Below are positions 52,991-61,667 of a stretch of DNA of 64,000 nt, one piece after another (the stretch's first letter is position 1; the number at the start of each line of letters is the position of its first letter). The stretch is from Rhodopirellula baltica SH 1 (GTDB lineage Bacteria; Planctomycetota; Planctomycetia; Pirellulales; Pirellulaceae), in the NCBI RefSeq assembly GCF_000196115.1, contig NC_005027.1, forward strand, positions 6,072,001 to 6,136,000, written 5' to 3'. Under the pieces are notes generated by a model. It was not told the DNA's origin. It did not search any database and saw only the letters and a list, made by a program, of their open reading frames with translations. A program made the translations under genes and the position numbers.

Positions 52991-53071
52991 CGTTTTCTGG
53001 TGTGCTTGCGAAACATGTATGACGAGGATCGAATCGGAAACCTCGGGCCGATCTCGGTCCAGGTTACGTAA
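52991..53071 (+). pseudogene. Detached C-terminal tail of the macroglobulin-like protein
   Basis: Directly after the TAG stop (52988-52990) the same frame continues RFLVCLRNMYDEDRIGN, then LGPISVQVT, and ends at TAA 53069-53071. The stretch R-F-x-V-C-x-R-N-M-Y-x-E-x-R-x-G resembles the receptor-binding or C-terminal strand region expected of the protein. It is therefore probably the original end of the gene, cut off by a CAG-to-TAG change. Confidence 0.55.
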
Positions 53072-53655
53072 TGAACTTGTAGGCTTGAACGCGCCGAATG
53101 AATTTGACGATTGATGTCGCGATGTTAGTGAGTGGTCTACGCAAAGTTCCGGTTTACTCGTCCATGACAAGAATCAGTGCACACCGACTCGCTGTCCACA
53201 AACAACTTGCCGCACGAACTGACGCATCCATGCAGAAAATTGAAACCATTGTTGCATCGGATTCGCCTGCCTCCGACAATCTATGTTATTCCTGTTGATC
53301 CGAACTGAACCGTGTCTCTTCGGTTTCAATCCGAATCAACAGTGTTCGCTCTCCGTGAGTCCAATGATGACACCCCTGCCGTTTTAGGCGTCTAATAGGA
53401 TCTGACGCTCGCGATCGCGTTGTGATCATAGCGATTCAGGCATTCAGGAAGGGCGACTTTTGCGATGGCGATTCTTATCTTCCGAATTTGGCACAATGAT
53501 GTTCAGTTGAGCTGACCACCCATCGCGTTTTCGCACGCCACCATGCTTTCTGGGACATGAGCTTTCTGTTCGGTTCTTAGACTTACGCGATAGCTTCACA
53601 CTGACGAGTCGTTGGAAGCCACCCCGTTTCTCTTCACCTTTCTCGAGTGTCTACG
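53072..53655. other. Intergenic region holding a weak copy of the 3'-flank repeat
   Basis: Nearly 600 bases. TGAACCGTGTCTCTTCGGTT at about 53306, followed by CTCTCCGTGAGTCCAATGATGACACCCCTGCC, is the weakest (copy B) of the 3'-flank repeats. The short open frame at 53098-53298 has no family features. Confidence 0.5.
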
Positions 53656-55196
53656 ATGCTGCGTTGGATCAGAAACTTCCTTCTGTTTTGGACGATCGTT
53701 CCGGTGGTGTCTCTGGCGAGAGCCCAGGAATCGGACGCTTCTACAACGAATGAAACGTTCTCGCTGAAGCTTTCGACGCCAACGCCGATCGTTCATGTCA
53801 ACACCGAGGGTGACCTCGCACTATGTGCTCAGTGGCTTCCAGCTGGTTTCGATGATGGAGAGAAGCGACTCGGCACAGCCGTGGTCCGGTTGGTAACCGT
53901 CGATCTTGATTCCCGTAGGCTGCTTGAACAAACGGATTTGCCAGCCAAAGTATACGGATTTGGAATCGGACACGAGCGGTTGTACATCGTAACTTTGGAT
54001 GCCGGGGAAGTCAGTGTGTTGGATGCACGCACTCATGCAAACCTGGGAACTCAAAGCCACGAAGATTGCTTTGGGCAGTTGGAGGTCGTGGCAAACCGAC
54101 TCGTTTGCTCGTCAGAAGGACATCTGCGGCTCAACCTAAATGACTTGACAGAATCGAAGCGTTGGGCTGGCCTTGATCCTGCAACGCTTCGGGGAAATGC
54201 TCCGTTGCGGCGGCATGCCGAGGTTTTTTCAGTTGAGGGAGCATGGCACTTGGACGGCATAATGTATGGTGAAGCGATGAACCCATTGATGATCGTGGAC
54301 GGACGTATGTCGAGAGAGCAGCTTTTTGGGTTTTGGCGAATGGAAGCACAGGCCAAGAGACCAATTGGCAACATGGCGTGTCGTGATCTTCCACTGACAG
54401 TGGTCGTGTCGTCCAAGGGCTACGCGAGTGAGGAGGCAGGGATGGAGCTCGTAGCGAAGGTGTTTTGCAAACATCAGACATTACCTCTCGCAGAATACGA
54501 CATCGGAAAAGTTGACGGCAAGCACTTCAGGATGAAAGGGGAAAGGATCGTTTGGAAAAGGCGTGAAACGTCGGCCGGGAAACCTTTTGGATTTGCACAA
54601 TTCGGACGGTACAAGCCATTGAGGACACAGTTCTATTTGGGTGACGACAACGAAATTCCGCTTGCAATGGCGAACGCCCGTTCTCGTGTGGTCATTGCGT
54701 CGGAAGGCTTCCTCCATGTAATTGATCTTGGCGATTCGGTCAAAGAGCAGGTTGAGAAAATTCCGCGTTTGAAGAAACAGCAGACCTTCGTGTCAATCTC
54801 GCTTGCTGGCGAAGACGTGGTTCTTGAGCATGAGCTGTGGAAGCAATTACCCGATGTAAGATTCGGCGTTTCGGTGCCTTGCATCTATGGGGAAGATCGC
54901 ACCGTCGTGGATGCATCGAGTGGTACTGCGCGGGTTTCAGCGAAACAGTTGGAAGAAGCAATTCAGAATAAGATTGCCATGCTTTCTCCTGAGAGACTGA
55001 ATGCTGATGAGCAAAAGGCGGTGACGTACTTCAAGCAGGCATTTAATAAACCGCCAACGGGGCGATGTTTTCTGCAGCCGGTGAACGTGACTGCAGTCGC
55101 TACCAGTGAGGGAAGAGAGGTTGCCGATTCGCTCAGATATTCAATGATCGTTGAAATCCCAGAGGCGACCTTTCTGAGCCTTCGGCAAAACAAAGA
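53656..55196 (+). pseudogene. Secreted/membrane protein gene, 5' part, split by IS66-type element
   Basis: ATG 53656 gives a signal peptide (MLRWIRNFLLFWTIVPVVSLARAQE) and about 490 residues of beta-rich extracytoplasmic sequence (LYIVTLDAGEVSVLDARTHANLG, VVIASEGFLHVIDLGDSV) that may be a propeller. The insertion sequence enters after base 55196. The present frame runs on into the element and stops at 55269 after 24 foreign residues. Joining 53656-55196 to 56676-57624 gives 2490 bases, exactly 830 codons without a stop, so the original protein had 829 residues. No known family is recognised. Confidence 0.85.
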
Positions 55197-56667
55197 GTAC
55201 TTGTTTACCGTGCCGCGATGGGCAGAGGCAGGGCAAGCGGGCTCGTCGTGGTCAATTGACAGCGGATGAAGTCGAAAGGATCGGCCAGTCTTTGCTTGCA
55301 CGTTTGCATCACGCTCATGATTCGTGACTGGGCCAATGCTCCGGCTTCGGTGCGGTTGCCGCCCCATACTTTTCGATTCACGACCGCCGGACGGATCGCC
55401 TGCTCGCCTCGCCAGTTCGTTGCGTCGGCACCGGGACGGTGCAGGAACGTGAATAGATCATCGAGATGATTTTCCAAAAACTTCGCGAAGCGTTCATTGG
55501 CAGCATGCTTCTTTGGGTGACGAACCAATTTCCACATCTTCATCGTCAATCGGCCCGCCATCACCTTCATCCCATGTGCCGTCATCTCATCGGATCGAAA
55601 ACGGTTGCGATACTCGAAGCCTGCGAGCAGCAAGTCTTTCACTCCACGCGGAAACGCCAACGCACCACTGGTCCCGCTTTGGATTAACGATTCACATCGC
55701 CGAAGCAGGTGCGCAAAGCATTGTTGATGAGTCGCTGCGGTGAACTTGTCATAGACCGCCCAGCCGTCGTGTCCAAAGATTCCCGACCAGTCGATGCCCA
55801 GCAGTCTTTCCGCCGGCCCGATGCTTCTCGTCGCATCCACTTCGTAACACGTCGCGGTCAGTCCGACGAACGCATGAAGCCAAGCCCCACGTCCATCGAC
55901 TCGCCAACCCGTTTCATCTCCGACCACCTGAGGCGAACCACGCACGGCCCTTCGGACCTGAGCGTAGGCGTCCTCTAGTCGATCAGCGGTGCGAAGCATG
56001 CTTCGGCAACTGGTGCTGCGACTGACCCGAATCTCAAAAAGCATTTCCAGCAGACGCTTGACCTTGCCGTGACTGAGCCCAAGTTCTTTGTTCAAAAGCG
56101 CCATCGCGGCGTGAACGTTCGGTCCGAGTTGAGCCGCGGCGGCTCCGACCGCGTCGGACGTTTGCAGTTTGTGCCGACCCTGGACATGAGATCCACAGCC
56201 ACAGCAAATTCCAGCGTCGATGTTGAATTGCCGGTTGATGACGACGCGAGGGATATCGGTTTGGAACTGCACGAGCGTTTCGGTCTTGGTCAGTTCGCCA
56301 TGGCCGCAGTCGGGACAGCACGCTGGTAGGGGAACGTCGTACGTTTCATCGATCTGTTCGGGCACGGCTCGGCGATGGTGCTTGCCGTGATCTTCACCGC
56401 TTTTACGCCCTGGCTTTTTCGGATCGGCTTTGCGTTTCTTGCGAAACGGAGCCGCTTGGCGTTTACCTTCGCGTTCAACTTTCTCAAGACGTGCCGTGAG
56501 CAACTCAACTTGCTTGACCAGCATGTCGATGATCGCCTGCTGCTTCTCAAGCAGCGGCTTGCAATCCGGGCAATCGGTGGTGATCTTGGGCACATCCATG
56601 ACCCGCGAATTGTGGTCGATTCAGGCCAAATTCACCAACACCAGTTTTTCGCTGGGTAAACAAGTAC
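55197..56667 (-). mobile_element. IS66-family insertion sequence (ISBst12-like), complete
   Basis: A 1471-bp element. The 13-bp ends GTACTTGTTTACC (55197-55209) and its complement (56655-56667) are perfect inverted repeats starting with GTA, as in IS66 elements. An exact 8-bp target duplication AACAAAGA flanks it (55189-55196 and 56668-56675), the length known for IS66. Only one transposase gene is present and tnpA/tnpB are absent, which is the ISBst12 arrangement. Perfect ends and duplication point to recent insertion. Confidence 0.93.
55205..56599 (-). CDS. tnpC: IS66-family transposase (TnpC-type)
   Basis: A 464-residue protein. An N-terminal coiled coil (LEKQQAIIDMLVKQVELLTARLEKVERE), a basic patch and a zinc-binding region (LPACCPDCGHGEL, CCGCG) are followed by the DDE core (VVGDETGWRVDGRGAWLHAFVG; GIFGHDGWAVYDKF). 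The IS66 C-terminal signature is NWRGEQAIRPAVVNRKVWGGNRTEAGALAQSRIMSVMQTCKQRL. Length and motifs are complete, so the element may be able to move. It fills nearly the whole element and is opposite in direction to the gene it interrupts. Confidence 0.95.
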   Translation of the reverse strand: MDVPKITTDCPDCKPLLEKQQAIIDMLVKQVELLTARLEKVEREGKRQAAPFRKKRKADPKKPGRKSGEDHGKHHRRAVPEQIDETYDVPLPACCPDCGHGELTKTETLVQFQTDIPRVVINRQFNIDAGICCGCGSHVQGRHKLQTSDAVGAAAAQLGPNVHAAMALLNKELGLSHGKVKRLLEMLFEIRVSRSTSCRSMLRTADRLEDAYAQVRRAVRGSPQVVGDETGWRVDGRGAWLHAFVGLTATCYEVDATRSIGPAERLLGIDWSGIFGHDGWAVYDKFTAATHQQCFAHLLRRCESLIQSGTSGALAFPRGVKDLLLAGFEYRNRFRSDEMTAHGMKVMAGRLTMKMWKLVRHPKKHAANERFAKFLENHLDDLFTFLHRPGADATNWRGEQAIRPAVVNRKVWGGNRTEAGALAQSRIMSVMQTCKQRLADPFDFIRCQLTTTSPLALPLPIAAR

Positions 56668-56675
56668 AACAAAGA

Positions 56676-57624
56676 TTCGGTTCGAAATCAAATCACGGCA
56701 AAATTGCAGCAAGCGGAGCAAAAAGCCAGCCTTGCCAAGGCAGCAGCGAATCAGAAGCGTAGGCAAGAGATAGCGAACGAAAAAGCAATGGAGAAATGGC
56801 AAGAGGACCGATTCAATTTCATCGTTCGTTGTTTTTACGGTAGTCTTGTTATGTTCGCTTTGTCCCTCTTGGTCTTCAAGTTGTGGAAATGGAGGCGTGC
56901 TTCGTTGCAAAAAATGGCATTGGCAGATTCTAGTGTTGTTGTTCCGGATTCCCACGGGCTGCGTAAAGGGTTGCTCACTGTCCATTGGAGCATGATTGCT
57001 CTACTGGTAGTCGGATTGCTGCCGTTAATAGGAGCGGCGTGTGAAGCGGTCGGGGTGATCTCTGAGATTCGAATTCCGATGGGGCCGCTCGTGGTCTGTG
57101 CGTGCTGTTGTGTTGCGGGCATTCTCGCCGGAACGGGGTTGTGCATCACTGGGCCTGAATCTCTTGGTTCTAGGTTGTATGCAACCGGCACGCTTGTTTT
57201 GGGAATCGCCTCAGTCTTTGTATTGGTCGGTTTCGTAACTGCGGTATTTCTTAGCGTTGGTCTTCGGGCCAATGAGTCGAGTGCGTTGTCCGTCCTCGCG
57301 CGTTTGCTCGCATGGACGAGCATGATCGTGTTCGTTTCAGCCTGCGTTTCAATGCTGCTTTTTCTTCGCACCCTCGCTGAGTCGCTGCAGCACCATGGGG
57401 GGATCATACGCGCAAACGTTGCAATGTTTGGGGTTGCTCTTTGCGTTTTGCTTTTCGTGTTGTGTTATGCTCATGCATGGAATTCATCCGGACGTGCTAC
57501 CTACCTGGAAATGATGCGCGGTGTGGTGTTTTTATGGGCCGTGATCGCCTGCGTTGCGTTTGCCATCTACATGATCTCCGTAGGGTTGATTCGAGATCTT
57601 GCCAAGCTACTTGGGCGTGATTGA
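56676..57624 (+). pseudogene. Secreted/membrane protein gene, 3' part, split by IS66-type element
   Basis: Continuation of the gene broken at 55196. After the target duplication the frame reads a Lys/Gln/Glu-rich coiled coil (LQQAEQKASLAKAAANQKRRQEIANEKAMEKWQED). About eight membrane segments follow (FYGSLVMFALSLLVF, MIALLVVGLLPLIGA, GTLVLGIASVFVLVGFVTAVF, and others), ending LIRDLAKLLGRD. A TTG at 56704 could restart translation of this part, but the sequence is best read as the C-terminal 316 residues of the 829-residue protein. Its membrane domain would have anchored the exported N-terminal domain. Confidence 0.85.
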
Positions 57625-57723
57625 TTCTCTCGAGCCGATTGGTTTGTTTGTGCAAGCCTGCATGAGATCAGTCGCGAGCATGCGTCGCAGTTTGCGATAT
57701 GTCTTGTGAAGGATTTAATGTCA

Positions 57724-58220
57724 ATGGAACCGTTTAAGCAAATCTAGGAATCGCCGCGGACAAATGGGCCTTCTTGGGGCGATCCAGCTGTCGTGTACAT
57801 AGGAGTAGGTGTGCTGATTGCGTTGTCTGTGATTCAACGCGACGTTTCCCATCGGATTTAGAAAGCCATTGCGATTTTTGGTTTTACGATCGCTGCAGCT
57901 CAGTGGTCTGCGTTCGGAATCGAAGAGAAGTGCGGATATGACGCGAGTGGGCGGACACACATCCGGCTGAGATGACCGAGGAAGGCTACATGTAATCGAC
58001 TGTCGATGGCGCCAACCGAGCCCTTAGCCCCGTGATCTACGGCTTCCAGGCGTTCTGGCTTTTCTGCGTTGTCGCCATCGCCCTGTTTGTGATCCGTGCC
58101 TTAATGTTCCAGAGACCGGTCGACTCACCAATCGAAGCCATGCCGAAAGACGAAGCCAAAGTTGCAATGGATCTGTCTACCTTCGAGGATCCCTACCATT
58201 CCCTAGCGGAACCAACCTGA
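57724..58220 (+). pseudogene. Decayed copy of the 47539-48036 membrane-protein gene
   Basis: Begins ATGGAACCGTTTAAGCAAATC then TAG where the intact gene has TGG. A second TAG (TTG in the intact gene) lies near 57860. A one-base loss near 57933 shifts the frame, and TAA follows ATG in GGCTACATGTAA near 57990. The last 60 codons are again in frame and nearly identical (YGFQAF.LFCVVAIALFVIRA, FQRPVDSPIEA). The downstream 35 bases also match the intact copy, so the repeat unit included the 3' flank. Confidence 0.92.
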
Positions 58221-58265
58221 ACCGTTCCCGCTTCAGTTCCGAGGCGAAGCCGGATTCGTCACCCA
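58217..58265 (+). repeat. 3'-flank repeat, copy C
   Basis: TGAACCGTTCCCGCTTCAGT followed by TCCGAGGCGAAGCC matches copy A nearly base for base over about 35 bases, as part of the same duplication as the upstream pseudogene. Confidence 0.7.
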
Positions 58266-58478
58266 ACGTGAATCCGAAAAAGACCCTCGTCGCCTTTTGG
58301 GGCCCTGTCTGGTGTTTGCCACGTTGGGTCGAATACGATCTGCTGCCGCTCGAAAACCCTTTCAGTTCATTGTCGGTTCACAGGTCAGCCCAGTCGCGAT
58401 CCGTTTTGGACGAGGCAACCAGTTCGCGACGCCAGGAATCGTCGCCTCGTCCACTACCAACTCGAATATTGAGATCCC

Positions 58479-59645
58479 ATGAGCGAATACCAGTATGTGG
58501 CCTTCCGTGCCGTTGACCGAGCATTGGATGACAAACAACTTGAGTTTGCTGCACAGCAATCGTCGCGTTCAGAGCTTTCTCGTTGGGAGATGTCGGTTGA
58601 GTATCACTACAGTTCGTTTGGTGGTGACGTTGATGGCCTGCTGCGGCGTGGCTTTGACGTATATCTGGCGTACGCGAACTACGGTTCTCGTGAGATCAGA
58701 CTGCGATTATCAAGTGGCCTGCCATTTTCAAAATCGACGCTCAAGCCGTTTCTCAATTGTGACGGGATTTCTTGGAAAAAGGATCCCAAGGGTAAAGCGG
58801 GAGTCCTCAGTGTTTGTCCCTATCATGAGTCAGGAAGCATTGAGGACGTCTGGGAGTTTAAGGATTACCTGGATTCGCTGGCGAAAGTCCGCGAGCAACT
58901 GATCGATGGTGATTTGCGAGCGTTGTACTTGCTGTGGTTGTGTGCTGCGTACGATGACAACGAACTTCCAGAGCAGACGATCGAACCTCCTGTGCCGCAT
59001 GGTCTGGACACGATGCCATCAGGCAGCAGCGATTTGCTGCCTTTCTTTGGACTTGATCCGTTGACGTTGAAAGCGGCTGCGGATGGCGTGCCGAAGCTTG
59101 CTCCGCAGACCGACGAGGAAGATCCGATTCAAAATTGGTCACGTTCGATAAGCGAAGCGCGTTCGCGAGCTTTGTTGCGTCGGCTGTTGAAAGAGGATCC
59201 CGCGTCACTCAAAGCCGAATTGCTTGCCGAGATTCGCGAATCCGGATCGGCTGCTGCTTGGCCCACGACGGTGCGAGGTCACTCGCTTGAGACGCTGCTT
59301 TCTTCGGCTAATGAATTGCGAGAGAAGGCGAACGCAGTGAAAAGGAAGAAGGAGCTTGCAAGGGCCAAGCGAGAAGCCGCCAAGGCAGAGAAAGAACGCC
59401 AAGCCCGAATGGAGAAGATGAAAGAATCGCCAACGACATGGCTTGCCAAAGCCGAGAAGATCGTGGCCGTTCGCGGCACGGAAAACTACAAGGCCGCCGC
59501 CGAGATCCTCGCCGATCTGCGAGACGCAGTTGGCGGCGAAGCGGGAAAGAAGCTTGCTCGCGACTGTGCCGAGAAGATGGTCAAAGCCCACCCCACGCTC
59601 AGCATGCTCAAGTCATCGTTGCGGAAACGTGGGCTCTTGAACTGA
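58479..59645 (+). CDS. Conserved protein of unknown function with Lys/Glu-rich coiled coil
   Basis: A 388-residue soluble protein starting MSEYQYVAFRAVDRALDDKQLEFAAQQSSRSELSRWEMSVEYHYSSFGGD. The N-terminal 200 residues have a regular globular pattern (GFDVYLAYANYGSREIRLRLSSGLP, LRALYLLWLCAAYDD). They are followed by a helical part and a charged coiled coil (ANAVKRKKELARAKREAAKAEKERQARMEKMKES). The YQYVAFRAxDRxLxxxQLxxxxxxSSRAxI start recurs in bacterial genomes next to SWIM zinc-finger or helicase genes, but its role is not known. It is convergent with the winged-helix/pRiA4b gene. Confidence 0.82.
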   Translation: MSEYQYVAFRAVDRALDDKQLEFAAQQSSRSELSRWEMSVEYHYSSFGGDVDGLLRRGFDVYLAYANYGSREIRLRLSSGLPFSKSTLKPFLNCDGISWKKDPKGKAGVLSVCPYHESGSIEDVWEFKDYLDSLAKVREQLIDGDLRALYLLWLCAAYDDNELPEQTIEPPVPHGLDTMPSGSSDLLPFFGLDPLTLKAAADGVPKLAPQTDEEDPIQNWSRSISEARSRALLRRLLKEDPASLKAELLAEIRESGSAAAWPTTVRGHSLETLLSSANELREKANAVKRKKELARAKREAAKAEKERQARMEKMKESPTTWLAKAEKIVAVRGTENYKAAAEILADLRDAVGGEAGKKLARDCAEKMVKAHPTLSMLKSSLRKRGLLN

Positions 59646-59651
59646 GTCTCT

Positions 59652-60548
59652 CTACCAGGACGGCATTCCCGTTTGCATGAGATGCGTTGCTTCTGCATTG
59701 TCAAATTCAGTCGCGTCAAATGGACCGCTCCATTCCATGTACTCCTCGTGCTGAGGATGCTTGGGATTGCTGATCGCTTCGAGGTATTCGTAGTAGCCCC
59801 AGATGCCGCCGACATCCTCCGGCGGACACGCGTTTTTACCGGCGGTGCAACATGGATAGGTGACATTGCGTTTGGGAGCAACGATTCTTTCCAACACGAT
59901 GTTGTGAGTCCAGCCATCGCCAAAATCATAGTCGTATTGCATCTTCAGCTTGGCACCATGCATTGCCACCAGTTTGGCGATCGTGATTCCTGAGTAGGAT
60001 TGGGCCCAATCCATCATCCCATGCTCGAGGCCACGCGGATCCACATAGTGGGCTTCCCCGATCACAAACTGATGCAGGTGAGAGTTCGTCCAGCCCATTG
60101 CGGCCTGAATCAACTCATGCAATTTGGCCAAGGAAACGTCACCGGTTTCGACGCGTCGCCAAATCGGCGGTTTGGAGCCCGACAGCGTGATCTTGATGAC
60201 GTAGATTTCAGCGGGTGGCTTGTGTTTCTTGTTCGCGAGTGTTGGCCGGGCTTGCTTCTTTGCATCGGAATTCGTCATCACCCACTCGCGGACGACCCGA
60301 GTGATCTTGCCGCCAGACCACTTAGGGATCAGCGATTCGTCAATGAGAATCTGAATCGACCGTGGGACCCCAGGCTCGCGATGAATGAGTCCTTTCTTTT
60401 GCAGCGTCTTCATCATCTGGTTGACTGACGGTGGTGAGACGCCGATGGCCTCCGCGATTTCAGATTCCGCGGGCGGCAATCCGAAGCCTACGGTGTAGGC
60501 ATGAATGTAAGAAAGATACCGGCCCTGGGTTGGGGTGAAATCTGCCAT
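59652..60548 (-). CDS. LexA-like winged helix fused to pRiA4b ORF-3-like domain
   Basis: A 298-residue fusion. Residues 1-75 are a LexA-type DNA-binding domain (FTPTQGRYLSYIHAYTVGFGLPPAESEIAEAIGVSPPSVNQMMKTLQKKGLIHREPGVPRSI). Residues about 110-290 are the plasmid pRiA4b ORF-3 domain, recognised by YVIKITLSGSKPPIWRRVETGDVSLAKLHELIQAAMGWTNSHLHQF, YDYDFGDGWTHNIVLE and CCTAGKNACPPEDVGGIWGYYEYLEAI. The second domain is frequent in accessory regions and its activity is unknown. The fusion suggests a transcription factor whose sensor is the ORF-3 domain. It lacks the LexA Ser-Lys protease part. Confidence 0.9.
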   Translation of the reverse strand: MADFTPTQGRYLSYIHAYTVGFGLPPAESEIAEAIGVSPPSVNQMMKTLQKKGLIHREPGVPRSIQILIDESLIPKWSGGKITRVVREWVMTNSDAKKQARPTLANKKHKPPAEIYVIKITLSGSKPPIWRRVETGDVSLAKLHELIQAAMGWTNSHLHQFVIGEAHYVDPRGLEHGMMDWAQSYSGITIAKLVAMHGAKLKMQYDYDFGDGWTHNIVLERIVAPKRNVTYPCCTAGKNACPPEDVGGIWGYYEYLEAISNPKHPQHEEYMEWSGPFDATEFDNAEATHLMQTGMPSW

Positions 60549-60630
60549 GAACGGGGCTTTTCAAAAGAACGACGACAACATTGCCGTCGCAGTTTAGCAA
60601 CGAGCGAAGAAGAAGTGTTGGATCGAAATT

Positions 60631-60807
60631 GTGGCATAGGTTTCCAGCCTGTGTTCCTCGCAATCACAGGCTGAAAGCCTATCGGGCTGTTGATTAAATG
60701 AGCCGTACCGCGTTAGCGGCGGTTAGTCAGACGCCAACCGGGGCTAACGCCCATCGGCTAATTGTTGTCACTCGGTATACGACTAAATCAACAGGCTGCT
60801 ATGCCAC
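60631..60807. repeat. REP-like palindrome interrupted by the inverted-repeat element
   Basis: The left arm is 60631-60653. The right arm is in two pieces, 60665-60682 and 60803-60807, parted by element copy 2. Removing the element and one TAT restores a near-perfect complement of the left arm. The arms are the same sequence family as the palindrome at 27016-27074. Confidence 0.85.
60683..60799 (+). mobile_element. 117-bp inverted-repeat element, copy 2 (MITE-like)
   Basis: Begins CGGGCTGTTGATTAAATGAGCC and ends ACTAAATCAACAGGCTGC. The interior differs from copy 1 at only a few bases and the length is identical. It is flanked by a TAT duplication (60680-60682 and 60800-60802). It has landed inside one arm of a REP-like palindrome, so its borders are fixed exactly. 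Confidence 0.88.
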
Positions 60808-60839
60808 CTGTCTTCCGCTTAGTCCTCAATCACAGGCTG

Positions 60840-61667
60840 CTATCGAATGTCGTCACGCTCGTAGGGCTGCAAGCTATCAGTGGCGACGTATTCAGTCTGA
60901 TTGGAAAGAAATCCATCCAATGATCCGGCGAGTCGCAAGATCGCATTCCAGTTCTCCTGGGTGTAGGGCTGGGAGTGCGCAAGATTATTGCGAAGGCTTT
61001 CAAGCTCTTTGACAATGCGACGAATTTCATTTCGTGAGCGATTCCAAAACAGTTCTCTTAGCTTGTCTGACTTCGCAAACAACTGACCTTTGTCTGACAA
61101 TTGCAAGCAGTCGACCAATTGCACCTGCTGGTTTCGTCGTACTCTTTCCGCCTGCAGTTGTTCCGCTTTCTCAATCCTGGTGGGCGACAACAGTTCGCGC
61201 CAAGCATCGCTGGGGAACGCTTGCTGGAGCACGCGTGTGATGCTCATCTCAAACAGAGTGATCGTGCCGAACAACCACATTCGCATGGGTGGCTTTTCCA
61301 AGTCACCTCGCATGATCACACCCACTGGCTGGCCCAGCGTCGAAACCAAAACGAACGACGTCTCGTCCAAAAGACCAACGACTTGTTGCACCGGCGTCGT
61401 CGTTTCCACCACCGCCACTTCGGCAAGCGGCAGCATTTGCTCGCTGATCGGTCGGTCATCAATTTGGTCTTGATGCAAAAGACCAGTGACAACGCCCTTG
61501 TGACGAATTCCCAGTACCGACAGCGGCCGGTCCAGCATGAACTCACGCAAAGTGTCGAGTTCGGTGGTGTCATCAAAAGAAGCGAGCGGCTCGGCGAGAT
61601 CGCGAGCCACAATGCTCTCTCGAAATACGCGACGCAAACTACGGACGGTCGAAGATGTGTCAGTCAT
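60840..61667 (-). CDS. CBS-domain pair fused to a HEPN-like domain
   Basis: A 275-residue protein from ATG 61667. Residues about 15-130 look like a degenerate CBS pair (ESIVARDLAEPLASFDDTTELDTLREFMLDRPLSVLGIRHKGVVTGLLHQDQI; PVQQVVGLLDETSFVLVSTLGQPVGVIMRGDL). The C-terminal half is helical and ends with LRELFWNRSRNEIRRIVKELESLRNNLAHSQPY. Arg226-Asn-x3-His231 fits the R-x4-6-H motif of HEPN RNases. CBS pairs bind adenine nucleotides, so nucleotide control of an RNA-cutting or toxin-like activity is plausible. The longer frame to 61748 adds 27 unrelated residues. No antitoxin-like partner is adjacent. Confidence 0.78.
   Translation of the reverse strand: MTDTSSTVRSLRRVFRESIVARDLAEPLASFDDTTELDTLREFMLDRPLSVLGIRHKGVVTGLLHQDQIDDRPISEQMLPLAEVAVVETTTPVQQVVGLLDETSFVLVSTLGQPVGVIMRGDLEKPPMRMWLFGTITLFEMSITRVLQQAFPSDAWRELLSPTRIEKAEQLQAERVRRNQQVQLVDCLQLSDKGQLFAKSDKLRELFWNRSRNEIRRIVKELESLRNNLAHSQPYTQENWNAILRLAGSLDGFLSNQTEYVATDSLQPYERDDIR

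Noticed and set aside
56704-57624. Independent membrane-protein gene starting at TTG
   Set aside because: The exact in-frame join across the insertion sequence shows it is the 3' part of the split gene.
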